DNA of 64,000 nucleotides from Pyropia haitanensis. Lineage: Eukaryota > Rhodophyta > Bangiophyceae > Bangiales > Bangiaceae. Below the pieces are notes generated by a model. The model was given only the letters and a program-made list of their open reading frames with translations, had not been told where the DNA came from and searched no databases. Positions 55,918-64,000 of the stretch are shown here, piece by piece. The position numbers and the translations under genes are program-made. The DNA lies in NCBI GenBank assembly GCA_008729055.1, contig SDUX01000004.1, positions 4,480,559-4,544,558 of the forward strand, written 5' to 3'. Within the stretch, counting starts at the first letter, position 1; each line of letters begins with the position of its first letter.

Positions 55918-57129
55918 CGCACACCCGGGGGGGGGGGGGGGACCATGAACGCTCCCCCCGGCGGGGATGGTGGCGGCGACGGCGGCGGCAGCGTCAACGG
56001 GGCGCGGCAGGGGGGGGGGGGTCGTCGACACGCGCGGCAGCGGCAAACAGCACGGCGGCGGCGGCGGGGCTCCCAAGGGTAGGCAGGCGCGTAATGCAAG
56101 TAAAAGCACGCAAACGAAACAAAAGAAAAGCGGAGAGACGACAAAAGGAAGCGGGAGAAAGACACGAGAAGAAAATGCAAGAGACAAATGGATGGCCCAC
56201 AAAGAGAGAGACGCACGCAGTGGGAAAGGGAGGGCGAAAGGGAAAAAAGGAGGGCGGGCCGGCTCCCCCTGCGGCGACGCAAGCACCGCCTCGGGGACGG
56301 CGGCGGCGCCACGTCGACACGGCCGGGGCCAACGCCGCTGCGGGGGTGGCCGCCGGCGACGGTAGTGGCGGGTGTCGGGGGCAGGCAGTGGCAGCGGCGG
56401 CGTCCGTCCGCCCTCCTCTTCTCCCCTCCCCCCCCCTGCCCGGCCTACGCGCCGTCGCCGCGCACACCCGGAACCGGTGACAGGGGCGCGTGGGGGGCGA
56501 CCGCCAGCGACGCTGCCCGTAGGCCCGGTTCCGGACGGGCGCAGCGGCGTGCGGGCCCGCGGGGGAGAAGAGGGGTGGCGTGACTGGGGCCGCGACGCGG
56601 TTGCACGCAGGCGGTGCCCCCGTGACGGGGGCTGCTGCAGCACAGCTGGTGGCGGCGGAGGGCCGCGATGAAGTTAGCTGTGCCGTGGTGGTTCGAAACA
56701 CTGGGGGGCCACGTCAGCTGATGGTTGTGAGGTGGTGGCCGCCGGGACGGACTGTAAGGGGACATCCCTGCCGTCAGCGGGTTCGCCGCCCGACGATTCT
56801 GGGGTGCTACTCGCGCCATGACCGCGAGTGCAGCGGTCGCCCGCCTTTCCGCCGCCCTTTGACCACCGAGACCGCCGCCGCCGCCCGTACCGCCCCGACC
56901 GGCCACTGCTGGCCGCTGCCGACGGCATCGACTGTGGTGGTGCGCGGCGCTCGCCTCGGCGGGGGCTCCGTCTTTGGCGGCGGTTCCTTCGTTGGCGGCG
57001 GCGTCCCCCCTGGCGCAACGGCACGTCCACAACCGTGGCCCGCTGTCCTTTTCCCCTGTGTGTTTGCTCCGTGGGGGCGTCCGGCTGTTCCCTCCTCCCC
57101 CCCCCCCCCCCCCCCCCCTGTTGCCCACG
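55918..57129. promoter_or_regulatory. shared 5' region of SPT2 and pyridoxal kinase genes
   Basis: Divergent upstream region. A purine-rich, AT-richer patch lies at 56080-56250 upstream of SPT2. A frame continuous with pyridoxal kinase is open from 56580 but has unnatural composition. A GTAAGG sequence near 56750 and a pyrimidine tract ending TTGGCAG at 57166 could alternatively delimit a 5' intron. Confidence 0.35.
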
Positions 57130-57881
57130 ATGCCTCTTCCCCCCCCCCCCCCCCCTCCCTTGGCAGCGCGCCCCTGACGGCGGCGTCGTTCCCTGCTGGC
57201 GCCCCCCCCCCCCCCCACCTCCCCCGCGGCCGTGTCCTCTCCATCCAGTCGCACGTCGTGTCGGGCGCGGTCGGCCAGCGGGCGACCGTGCTGCCGCTGC
57301 AGGTGCTGGGCTTTGAGGTGGACGCCATCAACAGCGTGCAGTTCTCCAACCACACGGGCTACCCGGCGGGCTTCCGCGGGCAGGTGCTGTCGGGCCCCGC
57401 GCTCGCGGACCTCACCGACGGCCTCGCCGCCAACGGGCTGCTCGGCGGCGTCACGCACCTGCTGACCGGCTACATTGGCTCCGCGTCCTTCCTGCGCGGG
57501 GTGGTGGACACGCGGCGGCGGCTGGCCGCGGCCTCCCCGGGCCTCGTGTACGTGTGCGACCCGGTGTTGGGCGACGGCGGCCGCCTGTACGTGCCGGCGG
57601 AGCTGGTGGCGATCTACCGCGACGAGGTGCTGCCGCTCGCGGCGGTCGCGACGCCCAACGCGTACGAGCTGGGGCTCCTCGCGGGGGTGGAAGGGGAGGT
57701 CGCCACCGAGGCCGCCGCGTTTGCCGCGTGCGACACCCTCCACGACACGACGGGCGTGCCGACGATTGTCGTGACGAGCCTCAACCCGCCGCCGCCGCCG
57801 CCGTCGCCGCCGCCGCCAGACCGGGACGCCGCCGCATTGGGCGGCGGAGCGGGCAACGGGGGGGCCACCCCCACCGCCACT

Positions 57882-57928
<47 letters not shown>

Positions 57929-58382
57929 AGACGCGGACGCGGACGCGGGGGTGGTGACGATGCTCGTCTCGGCCGGCCACGGCCACCAGCGGTGGGCGGT
58001 TGACGCGCGGCGGCTGCCGGGCGCGTTCACGGGCGCCGGCGACATGGCGGCCGCGCTGGTGCTCGCGTGGGCGACCATCGCCGCGGACGCGGGCGACGCG
58101 GCGCCGCTCGCTACCGCCGCCGCCCGCGCCATGGCCACTGTCGCGGCGGTGCTGGGGCGGACGTACGACCGGGCGGCAGCGGCGGCGGCGGCAGCGGCGG
58201 CGGCGGCAGCGGCCGGCGGCGGGGCGGCCAAGGGGACGACCGCCGCGGCCATGGCGGGGCGGCGGAGGCCGCCGCCAGAGCTGCAACTCGTCGCCAGTCT
58301 GGGCGATGTGGTCTGTCCGCCGACGGGGCTGGCCGTCGTGCGTGAGGTGCCGGGAAGGGAGGACACCGGCGGGTCGCTGTAG
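57130..58382 (+). CDS. PDXK: pyridoxal kinase
   Basis: Phosphorylates pyridoxal, pyridoxine and pyridoxamine with ATP to make the B6 cofactor (salvage pathway; SOS4 in plants, PdxK/PdxY in bacteria). Ribokinase-like fold motifs: RGRVLSIQSHVVSGAVGQRA, INSVQFSNHTGYPAGFRGQV, CDPVLGDGGRLYVPAELV (near 142), VATPNAYELGLLAG and the anion-hole/catalytic Asp in GAFTGAGDMAAALVLAWA (near 300). Start: ATG 57130 (MPLPPPPPPP) lies in another frame before the C17 run 57139-57155; one extra base joins it to SLGSAPLTAASFPAG and the domain, giving about 417 residues. The family has about 310; a Pro/Ala-rich insert near 57785-57945 explains most of the difference. An alternative 5' intron is not excluded. Confidence 0.9.
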
Positions 58383-59516
58383 GGACGTGCGGGTCGTGCG
58401 TGTGGGCGATTGCGGGTCCAGACGAAAATTCACTGATTTCCAAAGCAAAAACATCCAATCCAGATCAAAGTGATGTCGCTTCGATTTATTCTATAGAAGG
58501 ACATCGTGAGACGCTGACTTGATCGATCATTGCAATCGACTTCAAGTGCGATGAGGGTACTTGCCCAGCAGTTTTCTCTTTCTCTGGAAGAACAGTCACG
58601 CTTGCGGTCCACGAACCAAGTCGGTTGGCCGATGGGAGGCGCCGCCCCGTCTCCTTCCATCCTCGGCAAACTCACGCGGCCAACCTCGCAGTTCCCCCAA
58701 CCACTGACCCAGACCGCTCTGGGCAGCCATTGACACTGCTGAAATGGGCGGCTCTGATTGGTGCTGCACACTGCTTTGGTTGACCTGGCAAGGATGCCGT
58801 GGGGGTAGCGGAGGGGCGCGATGCGGGGCATTCCAACGGGCGTCTCCTTGGATCGACTCCCACCTCCCACAATACGATCCGTGTCGCATCGTCTGTACAG
58901 ACTAAAAATGCGCAACACTATCTGGAGGCGGAGGCCCTGTGACGACGAGCCGCGCGTGGATTGCAACAGACCTTTACGCGCGACCGGTACTCGTGTGCAA
59001 ATGGACGATTGACTGGACGAATGCGTATAAGAAAGAAAGGGTGACACTTACGGTTGCCCCATATGAAGCAGCTCCTGCGTCCGGCTTGCCTATGAGCCGG
59101 CACGGCCGCTGCCAACGGAGTGAAAAGCATCTTGCCATGGTACATTGAAGATCATTGATATCACTTTTCGCTTGCGATGGCTGTTCCAGCACATTGTCTC
59201 ACTTGGCGGCGAAGGACTCATCGTAAGCCCCAGCTGGGGGCTGACCATGATGGTCAGCGTCCAGAACTTGCAAGCAGGTGCGTTCGTTCCGCGCGGCCAA
59301 CGCCGACCGCTCGGGCGCACGACGGTCGTTGCCCCTCTGCCCGAACCCGGCCGCCAGCGGCCGTTGCTGACTGCCCGTCCGGTCCGCCCCCCCACCCGTC
59401 ACCGCCGCGCATGGACGCTGCCCGGCGGCTCTCGTCCCCCCCCCCCCGCTGCTTGGTCGCTCGCTCGTCACCTCTGCTCGAAGGCTTCCACTGCGTCGAC
59501 GGCGCCACTTCCTGCT
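58383..59516. other. near-neutral-GC region, no gene recognised
   Basis: Immediately downstream of pyridoxal kinase the base composition drops abruptly. Short frames on both strands have no conserved motif. It may be older mobile-element DNA, as it borders the Harbinger-like element, but no terminal repeats were found for it. Confidence 0.4.
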
Positions 59517-59519
59517 TTA

Positions 59520-61063
59520 GAGCATCTCCACCAATGCAGCCAAAAGCCAAAAGCCAACTACGTGGCACCCGTTTCACCGGTTTGGCTTTGGCTCTGACTG
59601 GTGGGCCGTGTGACGGTCCAAAACTAAGACTGTATCACAATTCTTAATCGCTCTGGAGACCACCTTAATGCGCCTCGAGAGCTCTCGAGTTTTTGGCTCT
59701 CAACGGCAGCGGAGCCAACCCCCGCGCCAAACGAGCCTTTTTGGCGCGGTGTTTTGGCTTTTGGCCAAACGCGAAGCCAACCTGCGCCAATAGGAAGCGT
59801 GACCCGTGGCTTGCAGACAGTCCCACAGGACGCTAGTGTCTATTCTACCGCAAAAAAGGATCAAATGATCCTCGCCTGAGGATCAAATGATCCTCAAGAA
59901 AACCGGCGTTTTTGACCCCGTGGGGCCCCATTCCTGGGGCTGCTCCGCACTCCCCCGATTCCGCGGCGGCCGTCGACCTCCCCGTCTCGTCCCCCCGCCT
60001 CCCCACGGCACGCCCAACCTGTACGACTCCTCCGACGCCCACCTCTCTCCCGCTACGACCCTTCCAGCCCGCCCTCACGACTATCTTGCCGTTCCTCCCC
60101 CGCCCCACCCTATCAAGCCCGTCCATATCCGCTTCGTCCCACCCTCCCCCCAGGCTGGTGGTCGGCGCCTCACCCGATGTCCGCCGACCCTCCCTGGCGC
60201 TGTCGCTCGACGGTCGCTGTCCCTGTACACTAAGCGACGGCTGCCAGCTCCCCCCCCCCATCCCACCAAGAGGGAAGAGCAAAAGGCGGGGGGGGGGGGC
60301 GGGCGGGGGCGGAGGAGGGGGAGGGGTAGCCGATGGCGGCGGGGGAGGGGTGGGCGGTGGAGGAGGTGGCGGGGTAGCCGGCGGCGGCAGCGCCGGGGGC
60401 GCTGCTTGAGGAGTTGCCGGGGGCATTGGCGGGGTCCGAGGAGAGGGGGTGGACGGGGGGGAGGGAAGGGGGGGGGTGGCGGGCTTGGCTGCAGCCCGTC
60501 CATTGTTCTTTTTCCGCCGTCTCATGGTGCAGTGGGCTGGCGGATGGGGGGGGAACTGCCGACGGGGGAGTGGGCGGCAGGCAGGAGCAGCAGGTCACCT
60601 TTTTATGCTCCTTTGTGCCCAGCGCGGGCGACTCGGAGGCCGCATGCCGAGCTCCCAGACGGGCCTCGTCGGCCGCTTTGGCGCCAAGAAAAGGCGAGGA
60701 AAAGCCCGCCTTCTGTGGTGTTCTCCTTTGAATGGGATGCACTCAAGCTCTCCCAAGGGTAAACAGCCGTCGCTGAGTCCATTTCTTGTGTCAGAATGAG
60801 CAGGGGACAAAGAGAAGTAAGAGAAAACAGGCCCTGGAAAAGGGGATCATTTGATCCTAAAAGGCTCAAATGATCCGGTCGGTAGAATAGACACTAGTAC
60901 GGCGTGAAATCGGCTGCTCTCTCCAGGCGCCCCACTAGGTGCTTTGCTTGAGACGTGACGTGCGCGGCGTTGGCTTCTCGGTTGGACTGGCCATTCACAG
61001 TCGCCCACGTTGCGCCACGTGTCTCGTTTGGGTTGGCTTTTGGCTCCATTGGTGGAGATGCTC
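59520..61063. mobile_element. PIF/Harbinger-like element with TTA target duplication
   Basis: Terminal inverted repeats GAGCATCTCCACCAATG, continuing AGCCAAAAGCCAA after one mismatch, at 59520-59550 and (reverse complement) 61033-61063: 30 of 31 bases agree. The flanks are TTA at 59517-59519 and TTA at 61064-61066, the 3-bp duplication typical of PIF/Harbinger; the terminal sequence also resembles plant Harbinger-type MITEs. Subterminal GGCTTTTGGC/GCCAAAAGCC motifs recur at 59575-59800. No transposase is encoded, so it is non-autonomous. About 1.06 kb of its 1.54 kb is a second element inserted inside it. Confidence 0.85.
59833..60897. mobile_element. element nested inside the Harbinger-like element
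   Basis: Terminal inverted repeats CTAGTGTCTATTCTACCG at 59833-59850 and its reverse complement at 60880-60897, perfect over 18 bases. If TA is taken as the duplicated target, the repeats start GTGTCTATTC, which would fit a Tc1/mariner-like insertion. Next to the ends are copies of GGATCAAATGATCC (59858, 59880) and GGATCATTTGATCC (60843), i.e. inverted subterminal repeats. The centre is G/C-run-rich with no recognised transposase; it may include captured host sequence. Class is tentative. Confidence 0.7.
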
Positions 61064-61691
61064 TTAGCGCCATCCCTGTTTGCCGACGACTGTGTCCCGA
61101 GACCGACGGGCCTTGAGTAGGGATCTCGAGGTAGGCGAAAGTTCACCCCCAACTGGACACTACCGCCAACTTGGCCGCGGAAGAGGTGGGCAACTCCGGT
61201 GCGGGCGGAGGCAAGTAGGCATCACGAGAGAGAGAGGAACGGGCGAGCGCGAAAGAGATACATGGGCCACCGTGGCCACGGACCGAGGCGAGAGGGGCAG
61301 CCATGAGGTGTTGCGGGGCCCACCGATCGGGGCTGGAGGGGGAAGAGCGGGGACCCCCATACGGGGGTCCAAGAGGAACTCGCGGGCGCTCACACTGGCG
61401 GGGCGTTTCGGGGAGGGGGCCGGGACGAGACACCAGCCGCCGCTGCTGGGTGTGCGTGAAAGGGGGAGGAGCCCCGGGGAGCGAGTAGAAGGTGACAGGC
61501 CCACACGAGTGAAGGAAAAAGACCATGCGTACTGCACCTGACTGTCAACAATCCCCCCGCCCGCCGCCGCGGCTGCGGCGACCACAGCCCGTCCGACCGG
61601 CGGCGCCGTGGGAAGGGAGCTGCGGTGGTGGCGGTGGTGAGGCGACTATCAATTTGATGTTCTAGCCGGATTACAAAAATAGCCATCACGG
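61064..61691. other. 3' flank of the mobile elements, no gene recognised
   Basis: Moderately GC-rich sequence between the Harbinger-like element and the possible gene that follows. Nothing conserved was seen. Confidence 0.4.
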
Positions 61692-63079
61692 TTGACCAAA
61701 TATTGCGCGTCCGCCAAAGAGCCATCGATGGGGGGGGGCTGGCGTCTTTCGCCACGACGGTGCTGCGACGGCGGGGGTCCCCGAACCCTCTTCCCCCGCG
61801 GCGGCGTCGTCGCCACCACCGCGGCGGCGGCGGAGCTCCGCGCCGCCCGCGCCGACGCGGACGCGTCGGCCGCCGCCGCGGCGGGCTGGCGCTTGGCGTA
61901 CGCCGCGGCCGAGGCGGAGGCCGCGTCGCTGCGGGCGCTCCCAGCCGGGGAGGGGGAGTGCCGCTGCGGGCCGCAGCGTGGGGGAGGAGGGGCGAGAGGA
62001 ACGGGGGGGTAGGGGAGGTGGGGGGGAGAGGGGAAGTGGGGGGTTTAGGTTGCGCGCGTTTGTTGGGAGGGGGCTGGCGAGTGCGGCGTGGCCGTCTCGG
62101 CCGGGGGGCGGCCATGGGGGGGCGGTAGGGGTGGGGGGGGAGGCTGACGATGGCGCCGGCGGGAACACGGAGCCGGTGACGGCGGTTGATGGAGGAGTGC
62201 GCGTGGCGGCCGGGGAGGGCGTCGCCGCCGGCGCTGCGTTGCCATTGCCGGCGCCGCCGCGGCCGTCGCGGCGCTCCTCCGCGCGGGGGCGTCCCCCCCC
62301 CCGTCGCCGGCGGCGCCGCGTCGGCAAGACCATCCCGCCTCACTGGCGGCCACCCCGCGCGGCGCGTGGCCCTCCCCACCACCACCTCCGCGGTCGCCGT
62401 TGCGGTAGCGCTGTTGTCGCCACACCCGGCGGCCGGCTCCTCCCCCCCCGCCGCCGACCCGGCTGCCGTCGCCGCCGCCGACGCTAACGCCGACGGCGCG
62501 CCGCCGACTGCCGAGTACACGTGGTGCGCGGCGCCCACGGCGCTGGCCGCCCTCGACGACCACGAGGCGGCGTGCGGCGACGTGATGGCCGTGTGCGAGT
62601 GGTGCCTCTGGCGGGTGCGCCGGCGGGCGACCCGCCGCGACCTGACCGGTGGGTGTGACCCAGAGTGGGCCGTCGATGCTGTCCGCGTCGGCGTCGACGA
62701 CGAGCCGGACGCGGAGGCCGCGCCGGGAGGGGGGGGGGGGGTTGCCGCCAGAGGGGGGCGACGCCCCCGCAGAGGTGGCAACGGCAGCCGCCGCGACGGG
62801 GGGGGGGCGGTGAGGTGGACGCGCTGCTGCTGTTGCCCGCCGCGACCGCCGCGCCGGGCGCGGCGGCGGCGGTGCGCTACCGCCGTGCGTGGGAGGCGGG
62901 GGGGGGGCACGGCGGTGGCGGGGGGGGAGGGCGAGGACGGGGATGAGGGGGACGACGTTGGCATGGTGGGGGGGGGGCACGGCGGCGAGTGGGGGATGAC
63001 GAGGACGGTGTGGAGGAGGGGGACGACGTCGGCGGCGGCTGGCAGCGACGACGCCGGCGATCCGCATGGTGGCCGATGA
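61692..63079 (+). CDS. possible Cys/His-containing hypothetical protein (fragments)
   Basis: Not recognised. Two stretches have natural composition: AAAAELRAARADADASAAAA and WRLAYAAAEAEAASLRALPA near 61825-61950, and TAEYTWCAAPTALAALDDHE, AACGDVMAVCEWCLWRVRRR, DLTGGCDPEWAVDAVRVGVD near 62513-62700. The spacing of Cys and His (C..H-x3-C..C-x2-C) suggests a small zinc-binding unit. A third piece, EVDALLLLPAATAAPGAAAA with VRYRRAWEAGG (62813-62900), follows G runs in another frame. The pieces lie in different frames and may be exons or parts separated by homopolymer errors; the exact structure, start and stop could not be determined, and the limits given are only the extent of coding-like sequence. 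Confidence 0.3.
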
Positions 63080-64000
63080 GCGTAATGGAGGGACCCTTCC
63101 TTCGAGCCGGCCTTTCAGCTAGATCTCTTTGGATTCCCAGAGCTCATAAACAGGCGGGTGCAAAGGCGTTATCTTGGGAACCTGTGCATGTGTGACGGAC
63201 ATTGCCGACAATGATGGCCACTTCTAGCACCCTGTCGCGAGATGGAGCATGAATATTGTTGTGTACACCCTACTTCGCTCGGTTGGCGCGGGTGAAGCTG
63301 CCATTTCTGGCAAAAGGACTTCTTGACCTATGGCAATGGGTCAGGGCTCGCAGGGACGAACTCTGCCCCCCAGCTGCCCACAGAAGACAACACCATCAAA
63401 GGCGTCCATCAGCACATCAGCGCAGCACAAAGACCACTCACTACTTAGTAGCCTGAGGCTGTTTTGTGCCACAGCAGTGGCCTTTCTGCAGGCAGCACGC
63501 GCCGGAGCCCTCATGATCACTGCATCGATTATACAGGGCCACTACGAGCCGACCAACCAGCGTGCACATTGCTGAGAAGCACCGTAACCAGAAGATCCCG
63601 AGAGATCGGCCTCACCCGTTGCACCAATCCGAGTCGTCTCGGCACGCCACCACGCCTTCCAAGCCAGTTAGTGTCAAGAAACTCACTTCACGTGAACCCG
63701 AGAAACGCAACAGTTTCTGAAAAGAACGGCTGCCCGCGCCGGCCGGGAGCCGCCCAATCCAGGATTAGCACCGGCCCCGGTTGTCTAATGAGGAAACACC
63801 AATAGTTTCTGAAAAATTCGCTGTTGGGGCAGCTCTTAATCGCAGTGGTCCGCTGAGAGGTGCCCACCGGGCGATGAGCAGGCCGGATGGCCCACTCATG
63901 AGCATCGAGACCGCGCCGCAGTCTGCAGACCAGACCAAAGTTCTGCGTGCACCCCGGATTGCGTCGCACCAAGAGGTTTATCCACCCCAACTTTTGCCAC
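63080..64000. other. near-neutral-GC end of window, no gene recognised
   Basis: Composition differs clearly from the genes. Short frames only, no conserved motif, no terminal repeats found within the window. It may be part of a mobile element or a gene continuing beyond the edge. Confidence 0.35.

Noticed and set aside
58383..59516. A gene in the near-neutral-GC block after pyridoxal kinase
   Set aside because: Longest frames are about 200 codons, mutually overlapping, with no recognisable domain or start context.
1..64000. tRNA or rRNA genes
   Set aside because: No cloverleaf with a TTCGA-type T loop and no conserved rRNA stretch was noticed by eye; a covariance-model scan would be decisive.
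1..64000. An operon-like or defence-type gene cluster
   Set aside because: Neighbouring genes are unrelated housekeeping functions on alternating strands with kilobase spacers.

Overview
The window looks like nuclear DNA of a very GC-rich eukaryotic alga, and a bangiophyte red alga (Porphyra/Pyropia type) fits best. What is seen: housekeeping genes of eukaryotic type (sterol C14 reductase, Notchless, Tul1/FLY-type membrane E3 ligase, Neo1/ATP9 flippase, SPT2, PRP4-like kinase), a bacterial-type rRNA methyltransferase probably imported by an organelle, a single-repeat MYB with a SHAQKWF motif, mostly intronless genes, extreme use of C/G at third positions, long Ala/Pro/Gly tracts, and poly(C)/poly(G) runs of 8-32 bases everywhere. 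The taxonomic placement is inference; no rRNA or other marker gene is present.

Layout: a secreted RCC1-repeat protein (461-1864, -) is divergent from a delta14-sterol reductase (3310-4616, +). Next come a MYB regulator (5661-8656, -), a gene-poor stretch with TTATC-rich hairpins, a Tul1/FLY-like RING membrane protein (11031-14476, -), Notchless/NLE1 (17140-18921, -), a GT61-like glycosyltransferase (20239-22390, +) and a low-complexity ORF (22685-25044, -). A degenerate transposon-like island (25153-26323) precedes an alpha/beta-hydrolase-like protein lacking its nucleophile (26820-28207, +), an acylphosphatase (29047-29388, -) with a 29-bp tandem repeat and a MITE upstream of it, RsmH (30834-32372, +), an EF-hand protein (32962-33449, -), an F-box protein (35178-37574, +) and a proteinase-K-like protease (38962-40519, +). 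A convergent pair of intron-containing genes follows: PRP4-like kinase (41447-44098, +) and FAD-dependent oxidoreductase (44328-47436, -). The window closes with the Neo1/ATP9 P4-ATPase (48942-53447, +), SPT2 (54314-55917, -), pyridoxal kinase (57130-58382, +), a PIF/Harbinger-like element with another element nested inside it (59520-61063), and a possible Cys-rich protein gene near 61700-63080.

Most genes here cannot be read in a single frame. Their conserved parts are joined across poly(C)/poly(G) runs, and in every case that can be assigned to one run the frame is restored by one extra base (or two fewer). This points to homopolymer under-calling in the assembly, with slippage as a less likely alternative. 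Starts and gene ends that lie in low-complexity sequence are therefore approximate. The genes are unrelated housekeeping functions and no operon-like or dedicated multi-gene system was recognised; the unusual content is the homopolymer behaviour, the A/T tracts downstream of genes, the introns confined to two neighbouring genes, and the nested mobile elements.
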